Assembly: GCF_900156685.1 (NCBI RefSeq) | Contig: NZ_FTOJ01000002.1 | Location: 186,001-250,000, forward strand | Direction: 5' to 3' | Origin: Chryseobacterium piscicola | GTDB taxonomy: Bacteria > Bacteroidota > Bacteroidia > Flavobacteriales > Weeksellaceae | Length of the DNA stretch: 64,000 nucleotides | In this document: positions 8,830 through 16,720 of the stretch, piece after piece | Layout of the letters: each line of letters opens with the position of its first letter | Position numbering within the stretch: the first letter of the stretch is position 1 | Program-made: the position numbers and the translations under genes | Notes under the pieces: model-generated | Seen by the model: the letters and a program-made list of their open reading frames with translations, nothing else | What the model was told of the DNA's origin: nothing | Databases searched by the model: none

Positions 8830-8893
8830 CACCAAGTGAAAACCTCAGTTCACCAAGTCTTCAAATTTTTGGTTTTTAATCGGGCTAATTTTA
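8830..8893 (+). promoter_or_regulatory. 21-bp-spaced double box plus -7 element (copy 3 of 3)
   Basis: CACCAAGT at 8830-8837 and 8851-8858, 21 bp apart, then TAATTTTA at 8886-8893 (one base off TAnnTTTG). Box-to--7 distance equals that of copy 2. Drives the DUF4139 gene and probably the VWA gene behind it. Confidence 0.72.
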
Positions 8894-8918
8894 CTGTAGA
8901 ACTTTAAAATAATAAACA

Positions 8919-10514
8919 ATGCGACACTCTTTTTTTATACTCATTTTTATGGTTTCGATTTTTAAATCTCAGGAAATTAAAAAGGAAATCGAGGTAAAAC
9001 AGGCAACTGTATTTTTGCAGGGAGCTAAGGTTTTCGGAAACACAAATGTTACTCTTCAAAAAGGAAGAAATGTGGTTAAAATCATCAATCTCCCGAATGA
9101 CTTGGATGAAAACACATACAAAATCAATCTGGAGAAAAATACAACCCTTTTGTCTATCACTCCACAAAGTAATTATCTTAAAAATGATGAATTGACCGAT
9201 GGCGAAAAAAAGCTGGATGATGAAAGAAAAAAAATTCAGAGACAAGTCAATTTATTGAATATTCAAATTAATAATTTGACGGGCGAACAAAATATCATTA
9301 ATGACAATCTTAAAGTTTCAACGAACGACAAATCTACTCCGCAGGAACAATTGATTAAGCTGACAGAATTTTATCGCAAAAGAATGCTGGAAATTGATAA
9401 TCTGGTTTTTCTTCTGAATGAACAAAAATCTGTTTTTGATGAAAGTATTGCTAAAATCAACAAACAATTTGCTGAAGAACAGACTCATAAAAATACCAAT
9501 ACAAAAGAATTGGTTCTCGAAATTCTTGCCGAAAATGAAATGAATCTTAATCTCGGAGTAAGCTACATCGTTTCTAATGCAGGCTGGGTTCCGTCTTATG
9601 ATTTGAGAGCTTTATCCACCAAAAAACCTCTGGAAATTGTCTACAAAGGAAAAATTTACCAAAAAACCGGGCAAGACTGGAGTAATGTGAAACTATTTGT
9701 GTCTACTTACAGACCTTCGTATAACCAAAACAGACCAATTTTATCACCGCTTTATGTCGCTGAGTACACCGCTTACAATAATGAAGATGTAAAAATTGGA
9801 TATGCTAAAAAAGCAGTTTCAGCCGAATCAAATTCTTATCAGATGAGAGCTGAAGTTGCTGCCCCAAGTCAGATTCCTGTTGCGACTGTTTCGGATAATC
9901 AGATGAATATTTTGTATGAATTAAAATACAACCAAACCATCCTAAGTCAGGAAAAAGAGCAATATGTGATTCTGGATAAAAAACAGGTGGATGCAACCTA
10001 TAAATACCACACCGTTCCGAAGCTGAACAATCAGGTTTTCTTAATGGCATTCGTAAAAAACTGGCAAAATTTAAACCTTATATCTGGCGAAGCTAATATT
10101 TATTTTGAAGATAATTACATCGGTAAAACCAATATAACAAGCAATTATGTGAAAGAAGAATTCCCTATTTCTCTGGGTGTTGATGAGAGAATTGTTGTAA
10201 AAAGAATCAAGCTTGAAGATAAAACTTCACAGAAAAACCTCAACTCAAATAAATGGGAAACCGAATCTTATCAAATAACGGTAAGAAACAATACGAAAGA
10301 AAATATAGAATTGGAAATTCTGGATCAGCTTCCTTTAAGCGAAAATTCAAAAATCACAGTAAAATCTTTAGAAATCGGCAACGGAATTTACGATGAAAAA
10401 ACAGGAAGTATTCTGTGGAACAGAAATATTTCTAACGGAACATCAGATAAAATTAATTTCTCTTATGAGGTAAAGTATCCGAAAGAAATGCAGATTCAGT
10501 ATTACAGTCGATAG
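8919..10514 (+). CDS. DUF4139 / mucoidy inhibitor MuiA-like protein
   Basis: 531 residues: short signal peptide (MRHSFFILIFMVSIFKSQ), DUF4140 N-terminal domain about 22-120 (VKQATVFLQGAKVFG), a coiled-coil stretch about 100-190, and DUF4139 about 195-530 (VSYIVSNAGWVPSYDLRA). The family is named after MuiA, said to reduce mucoidy, but the molecular function is not established. The ATG at 8919 lies 26 bp downstream of the -7 element. The VWA gene follows after 58 bp with no terminator between, so the two are probably co-transcribed under double-box promoter copy 3. Confidence 0.9.
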   Translation: MRHSFFILIFMVSIFKSQEIKKEIEVKQATVFLQGAKVFGNTNVTLQKGRNVVKIINLPNDLDENTYKINLEKNTTLLSITPQSNYLKNDELTDGEKKLDDERKKIQRQVNLLNIQINNLTGEQNIINDNLKVSTNDKSTPQEQLIKLTEFYRKRMLEIDNLVFLLNEQKSVFDESIAKINKQFAEEQTHKNTNTKELVLEILAENEMNLNLGVSYIVSNAGWVPSYDLRALSTKKPLEIVYKGKIYQKTGQDWSNVKLFVSTYRPSYNQNRPILSPLYVAEYTAYNNEDVKIGYAKKAVSAESNSYQMRAEVAAPSQIPVATVSDNQMNILYELKYNQTILSQEKEQYVILDKKQVDATYKYHTVPKLNNQVFLMAFVKNWQNLNLISGEANIYFEDNYIGKTNITSNYVKEEFPISLGVDERIVVKRIKLEDKTSQKNLNSNKWETESYQITVRNNTKENIELEILDQLPLSENSKITVKSLEIGNGIYDEKTGSILWNRNISNGTSDKINFSYEVKYPKEMQIQYYSR

Positions 10515-10572
10515 TTTTAGAGTCCTTGGAGAAAATTAAATAATATTTCAATTAACCATTAAAAAATACGTT

Positions 10573-11766
10573 ATGAATACATTAAAATTTTTAGCATTCA
10601 CAACAAGTGCAGTTGCTTTTTTAAGCACAGGAAAAATCTCAGACCTTCGTTGCAGCAGTAAAGCCAAAGACAGAGCATTGGTAGAAAGTAATATTTCCAC
10701 AGAGCCGCAAATTACCATCTCAAAAGACAATAAAATTCAGGTTGCTCTGCTTCTGGACACCTCTAATAGTATGGATGGACTCATCGATCAGGCAAAATCA
10801 AGACTTTGGAATATTGTGAATACTTTAACTACTTTGAAGTACAACGGAGCGTCTCCACAAGTGGAAATCGCACTTTATGAATACGGAAACGACGGCTTGA
10901 AAGACGAAAATTACATCAGACAGGTTACTCCGTTGACTCAGGATTTAGATTTGGTTTCAGAAAAACTTTTTGCTCTAAAAACCAATGGTGGAAATGAATA
11001 TTGCGGTGCAGTAATCCGTGATGCATCCATGAATCTGAATTGGGACGGAAACGAAAAAAGCATGAAACTGATTTATATTGCAGGAAACGAAGCTTTCAAC
11101 CAAGGAAGAATCAATTATAAAGAAACTATTTTGGGTGCCAAGGAAAAAAATATTTATACCAATACTATTTTCTGCGGAAGCCGTGATGAGGGAATACAGA
11201 CGTTTTGGCAAAACGGAGCAACTTTAGGAGAAGGAAAATATTTCAACATCAACAGCAATCAAAAATTAATTTATATTGAAACGCCTTATGATGTGAAAAT
11301 ATCGCAGTATAATTCTCAACTCAATGATACTTACATTTCTTACGGGACAAGAGGTTCTGAGATGAAAAGCAAACAGACCACACAAGATGCTAATGCAGAA
11401 ATGCAGTCGTCTTCAAACGCTGTAGAACGTGCAGTAAGTAAGTCTAAGAAAAATGCATACAAAAACGATCATTGGGATTTGGTGGATAAGATTGAAAAAG
11501 ACAGAAGCTACATTTCATCAATTAAAGAAGAAGAATTACCTTCTGAGTTGAAAGGAAAAAGCAGAGATGAAATTAATAAAATTATTGCCAAAAAATCTAC
11601 AGAACGCAATGAAATTCAGAAAGAAATAGAAGCTTTAGCTAAAAAGAGACAAATTTTTATAGATTCTGAAATGAAAAAGCGTGGAAATGCTGATGGCGAT
11701 GATTTGGGAAAAGCGATTGAAAAATCTATTGTAGAATTGGCAAAAAAGAAAGGGTATCATTATTAA
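10573..11766 (+). CDS. exported von Willebrand factor A domain protein
   Basis: 397 residues. N-terminal hydrophobic export signal (LKFLAFTTSAVAFLS), then a VWA domain about 55-230 with the metal-ion-dependent adhesion motif LLDTSNSM (DxSxS) and a matching later aspartate region; the tail of about 110 residues is charged and helical (KKSTERNEIQKEIEALAKK). VWA domains bind partner proteins through the metal site. The ending KKKGYHY is basic. Co-transcribed with the DUF4139 gene; together with the SIMPL protein it forms an exported set that looks like envelope maintenance, but the partner is unknown. Confidence 0.88.
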   Translation: MNTLKFLAFTTSAVAFLSTGKISDLRCSSKAKDRALVESNISTEPQITISKDNKIQVALLLDTSNSMDGLIDQAKSRLWNIVNTLTTLKYNGASPQVEIALYEYGNDGLKDENYIRQVTPLTQDLDLVSEKLFALKTNGGNEYCGAVIRDASMNLNWDGNEKSMKLIYIAGNEAFNQGRINYKETILGAKEKNIYTNTIFCGSRDEGIQTFWQNGATLGEGKYFNINSNQKLIYIETPYDVKISQYNSQLNDTYISYGTRGSEMKSKQTTQDANAEMQSSSNAVERAVSKSKKNAYKNDHWDLVDKIEKDRSYISSIKEEELPSELKGKSRDEINKIIAKKSTERNEIQKEIEALAKKRQIFIDSEMKKRGNADGDDLGKAIEKSIVELAKKKGYHY

Positions 11767-11904
11767 ATATAAAATACGCAATTGAAATTGGCAAAGTACT
11801 TAAGGACAAATTTGAAATAAGATGGAAAAAAAAATTCTATGATAAAATATATCAAATTTTAGCCAACTATAGAAAAAAAATAAGTGTTAATATTGTTTAT
11901 TAAG

Positions 11905-11940
11905 TTTGGGGGGACGAAATATGGTCTCCCCAAACATTTT
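11905..11940 (+). terminator. terminator after the VWA gene
   Basis: Stem TTTGGGGGGAC (11905-11915) with GTCTCCCCAAA (11924-11934), 11 pairs with one G-U, 8-base loop, followed by T-rich sequence. It lies about 140 bp after the stop codon. Confidence 0.8.
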
Positions 11941-12005
11941 TCTGAAAGAGATTTTTTTAAAATTTATTTTTTTTTTAAATGAAGATTGAATCCACTCATT
12001 TTTCT

Positions 12006-12548
12006 TTATAGATTATGTTTTACCCAAATCAAATCATCGGTATTGTAACCTAATTTTTGAGCTTTTGCAAGAAAACGAAGTTTTGTGGTTTCAGGAATTT
12101 CAGGTGTTCTAGAGAGGATCCACATGTATTTTAAACTGCTACCTACTACCAAAGCATATTGGTAATCTTCATCAATATCAATTACATTATAACCAGCCCA
12201 GATGGGTTTGAAAAAAGAAACTTTCAGCTGTGCTTCTGTCTTTTTATTAACAAATTTTGCCTCGCCTACAGACTCTTTCCATTCTTTTTTTACATAATTG
12301 TAACCTCGGTTTTGAACATTGATGTTCCCGTTTTCGTTTATAGAATAGGTTGCAGTAACATTATCCATATCTTTCTCAAATTTATAATCAAATCTTGCAA
12401 TCTCATACCATTTTCCAAGATATTTGTCGGAATTAAAATTTTGAACTGCTACTGCATTTTCCGGAAGTCCAACAGAGCAAGAATTAAAAATTATTAATCC
12501 TAAAACTCCAACTGCAAATGGCAAAAGTAATTTTTGATATGTTTTCAT
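12006..12548 (-). CDS. lipocalin family lipoprotein (Blc-like)
   Basis: 180-residue outer-membrane-type lipocalin. Lipoprotein signal with lipobox GLIIFNSC, then the lipocalin motif KYLGKWYEIARFD (GxW), the second block TATYSINENG and the closing block WILSRTPEI. Bacterial lipocalins of this class bind lysophospholipids or fatty acids at the outer membrane. Start is the ATG at 12548 giving the lipoprotein signal; an 11-codon extension is rejected. A -7 element (read on the minus strand as TATTTTTG) lies at 12586-12579. Monocistronic. Confidence 0.93.
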   Translation of the reverse strand: MKTYQKLLLPFAVGVLGLIIFNSCSVGLPENAVAVQNFNSDKYLGKWYEIARFDYKFEKDMDNVTATYSINENGNINVQNRGYNYVKKEWKESVGEAKFVNKKTEAQLKVSFFKPIWAGYNVIDIDEDYQYALVVGSSLKYMWILSRTPEIPETTKLRFLAKAQKLGYNTDDLIWVKHNL

Positions 12549-12578
12549 GCTAATTATTTTATAATCTAAAAATGAATT

Positions 12579-12586
12579 CAAAAATA
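12579..12586 (-). promoter_or_regulatory. -7 element of the lipocalin gene
   Basis: CAAAAATA on the plus strand, TATTTTTG on the minus strand, 30 bp before the ATG. Confidence 0.45.
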
Positions 12587-12788
12587 ATGCCTATTGAATT
12601 ATGTTAAATTATTTTAAATTTATAGAATGTACTTTATTCATGAAAATGCTTAGTTTTATGAATGGGCAGACAAAGAATTTTATATAGTAATTGTTTTCAA
12701 AAAAAAAAGATTTCTGCAGGATGAGTATAAACTTCGAACTTAGCAAATAGGTACAAAATGTCTTTAAAAAAGATTAAATTTTAAAATC

Positions 12789-13148
12789 ATGAAAAAAGTT
12801 TTAGTTATTATTTTTTCCGTCATAGGATTTTTTGTACTCTTATTCGCTATTTATTGGAATCTTCCTATTACAATTACCCGAAAATCTGATATTAATTTTG
12901 GAAACGAGTTGATTAAGAAAATCGAAGTCTACAAAAACAAGAACGGCAAACTTCCTGAAGTGAATGATTGGAAGACTTTAGAAAAATTGGGTTTACAGAA
13001 AGAAGATTTACAAAAACCAATTTACACAAAAGACCAAATCGGAAATTATGAATTGTTTTATAACGATGGACTAGGCGGGCCATTTTTAATTTGGAATTCA
13101 CAAGAAAAAAAATGGACGATTGATTTCCCTAAAATAGTATCAAAATAA
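12789..13148 (+). CDS. small single-anchor protein, pseudopilin-like layout
   Basis: 119 residues: one N-terminal membrane helix (VLVIIFSVIGFFVLLFAIYW), then a periplasmic domain beginning ELIKKIEVYKNKNGKLP, a pattern typical of the helix-to-loop turn in GspG-like minor pseudopilins, and ending with YELFYNDGLGGPFLIW. There is no prepilin peptidase G/E site, so it is not a true pilin; the similarity may only reflect a shared small fold. Monocistronic, ended by the hairpin at 13151, which it shares with convergent purK. Function unknown. Confidence 0.65.
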   Translation: MKKVLVIIFSVIGFFVLLFAIYWNLPITITRKSDINFGNELIKKIEVYKNKNGKLPEVNDWKTLEKLGLQKEDLQKPIYTKDQIGNYELFYNDGLGGPFLIWNSQEKKWTIDFPKIVSK

Positions 13149-13150
13149 GA

Positions 13151-13174
13151 AAAGACTGCTTTTCGGCAGTCTTT
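13151..13174. terminator. bidirectional terminator
   Basis: AAAGACTGC (13151-13159) pairs perfectly with GCAGTCTTT (13166-13174) around a 6-base loop, between the convergent 12789 and purK genes. Confidence 0.8.
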
Positions 13175-13194
13175 CTCAATATATTTTAAAAATC

Positions 13195-14304
13195 TTAAGC
13201 AATCACTCTCACCATCGCTTTCACTTCCACCAATTTCTCCATCAGTTCCTCTCTGGAATCTGCCAAAACATTGATGTGTCCCATTTTTCTTCCGGGTTTC
13301 GTTTCTGTTTTTCCATAAAGGTGAATATAGGTTTCGGGAAGCTTTAAAACGTCTTCCATGCCTTCATAAATTACTTTGCCCGAAAAGCCTTCTGCACCTA
13401 CCAAATTCAACATTCCACTGTAAATGATGGCATTAGTGTCGGCTAAAGGTAAATTTTTCACCACACGATACATTTGCTCAAACTGTGAATTTGCGTTTCC
13501 TTCTTGGCTTTGATGGCCAGAATTGTGAAGTCTTGGAGCCGTCTCATTCACCCAAACTTTTCCTTCTTTATCCAAAAATAATTCAATTGCAAAAAGTCCC
13601 GGCGAATTGACAGCATTCACGAATTTTTCTGTAATTGAATCTATTTGATTCTCAATTTCTTCACTTAAAAAAACCGGACAAATATTAAAATCAAGCAAAT
13701 TTAATTTAGGATCGGCAACCATTTCTGTTACGGGGAACGTTTTCGTCTCTCCGTTTTCGTTAATGGCAACAATCACAGAAAGTTCTTTATCAATATCAAC
13801 AAGATTTTCCAAAACAGAATCTTCAGTCCAAAGATTTTTCAAGTCGTCAGAATTTCGGATAATTTGCACCCCTTTTCCGTCGTATCCGCCAGTATTTAGC
13901 TTTTGTACAAAAGGAAAATCTATTTTTATTTCATCTGAACTTCCATCCATAATTTCAAAATCAGGACTCGGAATATTATGTACTTTATAGAATTCTTTCT
14001 GAAGAATTTTTTGCTGAATGGTTTTAATAATCTGAGCATTAGGAACCACTTTTATACCTTGGTTTTCTAGTTCTGCCAAAGCATCTGCGTTGACGTGCTC
14101 AATTTCAATCGTTACAACATCTTTATCTTTTCCGAAATCTAAAACCGTTTCATAATCATTAAAACTTCCCTGCGTAAAATATGAAATATTGTGACAAGGC
14201 GCATCAGCAGCCGGATCTAAAGTGTAAAATTCATCATCATACTTCAGTGCTTCCTGAATGAGCATCCTACCGAGCTGCCCGCCTCCTAAAATTCCTATTT
14301 TCAT
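13195..14304 (-). CDS. purK: 5-(carboxyamino)imidazole ribonucleotide synthase
   Basis: 369-residue ATP-grasp enzyme that makes N5-CAIR from AIR, ATP and bicarbonate in purine synthesis. N-terminal nucleotide-binding motif ILGGGQLGRM, ATP-grasp features FVQKLNTGGYDGKGVQ and the metal/phosphate block VNETAPRLHNSGH; C-terminal small domain about 300-369. Length is usual. It is second in a pair with the DUF1543 gene, 8 bp apart. The purE partner is not next to it. Confidence 0.96.
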   Translation of the reverse strand: MKIGILGGGQLGRMLIQEALKYDDEFYTLDPAADAPCHNISYFTQGSFNDYETVLDFGKDKDVVTIEIEHVNADALAELENQGIKVVPNAQIIKTIQQKILQKEFYKVHNIPSPDFEIMDGSSDEIKIDFPFVQKLNTGGYDGKGVQIIRNSDDLKNLWTEDSVLENLVDIDKELSVIVAINENGETKTFPVTEMVADPKLNLLDFNICPVFLSEEIENQIDSITEKFVNAVNSPGLFAIELFLDKEGKVWVNETAPRLHNSGHQSQEGNANSQFEQMYRVVKNLPLADTNAIIYSGMLNLVGAEGFSGKVIYEGMEDVLKLPETYIHLYGKTETKPGRKMGHINVLADSREELMEKLVEVKAMVRVIA

Positions 14305-14312
14305 TTTTTATT

Positions 14313-14864
14313 TTATTTAATTTTATCAATTCTCAAATATCCCAATCCCATTATATTCTCCTCATTTTCCGCATCAGATTTAGTTAATACAATTGAATAT
14401 TTTTCTTTCATTTTTTCAGGAAGAATATCATTTACATTAAAAATATCATCAATATCAACGCCATGTTTATCATCAATATGACTAGCTGCTCCGGCAAATC
14501 CCATCTTTTTATAAAACTCTGTTTGTTTAGCTTTTTTTACAATTTCAGCCATTGAAGTTCCTACCATCAAATGCTGTTCGTGGAATTCTTCGAAATAGCC
14601 TTTCTTATAGCCTCCTAAATTGATAAAATACAATTGATTTTCTGTAATGCTTGCTACTTTTTCTACGATTTTCACTTCAAAACCATCTGCGAATTTCACT
14701 TCCTGAAAGCAATCAATATGAATTTTCCCTTCGGCTTCTTTCCAGAAATCTTTCATATCGGGAACTAAGTCTTTTAGGTTTTCTGCAATCCCGAAAAAAA
14801 CATCGTGCTGCTCAATATTCCTGCCTTTGGGTGTTGCTCCCAAAATGACATAAAACAATTTCAT
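14313..14864 (-). CDS. DUF1543 domain protein
   Basis: 183 residues, cytosolic. Opens with KLFYVILGATPKGRNIEQHD, the DUF1543 signature, and contains YFINLGGYKKGYFEEFHEQH. The family has no known function. An in-frame extension of 23 codons is rejected because the domain begins at this ATG and the minus-strand -7 element (14889-14882) lies in the extension. Immediately upstream of purK, so probably co-transcribed; a link to purine synthesis is possible but unproven. Confidence 0.9.
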   Translation of the reverse strand: MKLFYVILGATPKGRNIEQHDVFFGIAENLKDLVPDMKDFWKEAEGKIHIDCFQEVKFADGFEVKIVEKVASITENQLYFINLGGYKKGYFEEFHEQHLMVGTSMAEIVKKAKQTEFYKKMGFAGAASHIDDKHGVDIDDIFNVNDILPEKMKEKYSIVLTKSDAENEENIMGLGYLRIDKIK

Positions 14865-14881
14865 TATGACTTTTATTTTTG

Positions 14882-14889
14882 CAAAAATA
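14882..14889 (-). promoter_or_regulatory. -7 element of the DUF1543-purK unit
   Basis: CAAAAATA on plus, TATTTTTG on minus, 17 bp before the ATG at 14864; divergent to the TauE/SafE promoter. Confidence 0.5.
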
Positions 14890-14939
14890 CAGCAAAAAAT
14901 AATCTTTAATGAATGTTTGCCTGAAAACCTCAATAGTTT

Positions 14940-14947
14940 TATATTTG
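14940..14947 (+). promoter_or_regulatory. -7 element of the TauE/SafE gene
   Basis: TATATTTG, 4 bp before the ATG at 14952, implying a very short or absent 5' leader. Confidence 0.5.
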
Positions 14948-14951
14948 TAGC

Positions 14952-15782
14952 ATGTCGGAGATTATTATTCTTTTTCTTGGCGCTATCTCAGCAGGCCTTT
15001 TGGGTTCACTTACAGGTCTAGGAGGAGGAGTTATCATTATCCCTTTACTCACGCTGGGTTTTGGCGTTCCAATGCACTACGCTATTGGTGCTTCATTGAT
15101 TTCGGTAATCGGAACTTCCTCGGGAGCTGCTGTGGCTTTTGTAAAAGAAGGATTTACCAATATGAGAATCGGTATGTTTTTGGAAATTGCCACCACTGCG
15201 GGAGCAATTGTGGGAGCTTTGGTTTCCGGAATGCTTAATCCGAACACCATCGGAATTATTTTCGCAAGTATTCTTTTGTTGACTGTCATTTTAAATCTAA
15301 AAGGAAAACCAGACCATCAGGAGCCTAGAATTAAAGGGAGTTTAGAAGATAAATTAAAATTGTACGGAACTTTTCCAGATAAAGGAATTCTGAAAAGCTA
15401 TTCTGCAAGAAATACAGTTCCCGGATTTTTTATGATGATGTTTGCAGGAGCAATGTCTGGCCTTTTAGGAATTGGTTCTGGTGCATTGAAAGTGTTGGCA
15501 ATGGATAATATGATGAGGTTACCTTTCAAGGTTTCTACCACTACGAGTAACTTTATGATTGGAGTAACTGCCGTTGCGAGTTCTCTAATTTATTTCCAGA
15601 GAGGTGAGATTATTCCCGTAATCGTAGCACCGGTTTTAGTTGGCGTTGTTGTTGGTAGTTTCATTGGATCTAAAACATTAATGGTTTCAAAAACGAAAAA
15701 GCTAAAGACATTTTTTGCCATCGTGATTACAATTCTTTCAGTGTATATGATGTATAACGGTATTAGAAGCAACTTTTCATGA
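14952..15782 (+). CDS. TauE/SafE family membrane exporter
   Basis: 276-residue membrane protein with eight or so helices and the duplicated family motif: SLTGLGGGVIIIPLL near the N-terminus and AGAMSGLLGIGSGALKV in the second half. The family exports sulfite, sulfoacetate or related organosulfur anions; the substrate here is not evident. Its stop overlaps the start of the DUF1634 gene by 4 bp (ATGA), so the two are translationally coupled, a pairing seen in many bacteria. Confidence 0.93.
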   Translation: MSEIIILFLGAISAGLLGSLTGLGGGVIIIPLLTLGFGVPMHYAIGASLISVIGTSSGAAVAFVKEGFTNMRIGMFLEIATTAGAIVGALVSGMLNPNTIGIIFASILLLTVILNLKGKPDHQEPRIKGSLEDKLKLYGTFPDKGILKSYSARNTVPGFFMMMFAGAMSGLLGIGSGALKVLAMDNMMRLPFKVSTTTSNFMIGVTAVASSLIYFQRGEIIPVIVAPVLVGVVVGSFIGSKTLMVSKTKKLKTFFAIVITILSVYMMYNGIRSNFS

Positions 15783-16162
15783 GAAAAAATTTCACTGACG
15801 TAGATTTGAACCGTTCTGTTGGAAACCTCCTTCGTCTGGGCGTTATTTTATCTGTAATAACTTCGCTGATTGGTTTTATTAAGCTTTTCGTGGAAGGCTT
15901 TAAGATGCCCAGAAAGTACAAACTTCTCGACATGGGAACGTCTTCTGAAAAAGTCTGGAGCCATTTTTGGGAAACACTTTGCAAAGGTGAAGGGATGGCC
16001 ATCATTCAATTGGGTATTCTGATGCTTATTTTCACACCTTTGATGAGAATTATTTTTGCTTTAATCGGATATTTGAAAGAGAAAGATTACACTTATGTTA
16101 TTATTTCCTCGATTGTTTTGGCGATAATGGCGGTAAGTTTTTTTACGGGTTACGCACATTGA
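15779..16162 (+). CDS. DUF1634 membrane protein
   Basis: 127 residues with three membrane helices (LLRLGVILSVITSLIGFI; AIIQLGILMLIFTPLMRIIF; YVIISSIVLAIMAVSFFTG). DUF1634 proteins are habitual neighbours of TauE/SafE exporters and may be an accessory subunit; the activity is unknown. Overlaps the exporter gene by 4 bp. Confidence 0.9.
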   Translation: MRKNFTDVDLNRSVGNLLRLGVILSVITSLIGFIKLFVEGFKMPRKYKLLDMGTSSEKVWSHFWETLCKGEGMAIIQLGILMLIFTPLMRIIFALIGYLKEKDYTYVIISSIVLAIMAVSFFTGYAH

Positions 16163-16212
16163 TTATCAATGATGATTGATATTGTATGATTGATCTAAGT
16201 TTTTTCTTTAAT

Positions 16213-16590
16213 TTAATTCTGATAAAATTCTAACGGCAAATTGTCTGGATCTTGCGTAAAGAAAAACTCCTTTCCGGTAAATTCATCAGTGCGAATTTCT
16301 TCGCATTTTAAACCCTTATAAACCAATTCTTTATGTTTTTGTCTTGCGTTTTCTACTGAAAAAGCCAAATGTCTCAATCCACAAGATTCTGGCCTAGAAG
16401 GTCGTTGCGGAGGATTCGGGAATGAAAATAATTCAATTACATACTCTTTTCCAATGGCTAAATCCAATTTATAAGATTCTCTTTCTTCGCGGTACACTTC
16501 ACGGATGATATTTAAACCCAAAACTTCTGTATAAAATTTTTTTGAAACTTCATAATCTGAACAGATAATGGCTATGTGATGTATTTTCAT
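16213..16590 (-). CDS. VOC family protein, GloA2-like
   Basis: 125 residues forming two beta-alpha-beta-beta-beta modules: KIHHIAIICSDYEVSKKFYT at the start and GLRHLAFSVENARQK, ending PDNLPLEFYQN. Candidate metal ligands are H5 (IHHIAI), E56 or so (VIELF), H76 (LRHLAF) and the C-terminal E (LEFY), matching glyoxalase-like enzymes of the SMU1112c/YaeR type. Substrate unknown. Minus-strand -7 element at 16602-16595 (TACATTTG) lies only 4 bp from the ATG. Confidence 0.88.
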   Translation of the reverse strand: MKIHHIAIICSDYEVSKKFYTEVLGLNIIREVYREERESYKLDLAIGKEYVIELFSFPNPPQRPSRPESCGLRHLAFSVENARQKHKELVYKGLKCEEIRTDEFTGKEFFFTQDPDNLPLEFYQN

Positions 16591-16679
16591 ATTTCAAATG
16601 TAGAGTTTTTGTATCGTTTTTGATAATTTTTGAAAAGATTTTATAAAAGTTTACGACCCTGTTTTTCACAACATTTTAT

Positions 16680-16687
16680 TATATTTG
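16680..16687 (+). promoter_or_regulatory. -7 element of the complete M13 gene
   Basis: TATATTTG. It covers an in-frame TTG at 16685, showing that the TTG is not the start and the ATG at 16721 is. Confidence 0.5.
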
Positions 16688-16720
16688 AAATGCATTTTAA
16701 AATCAAAAAATAAAATTTTA

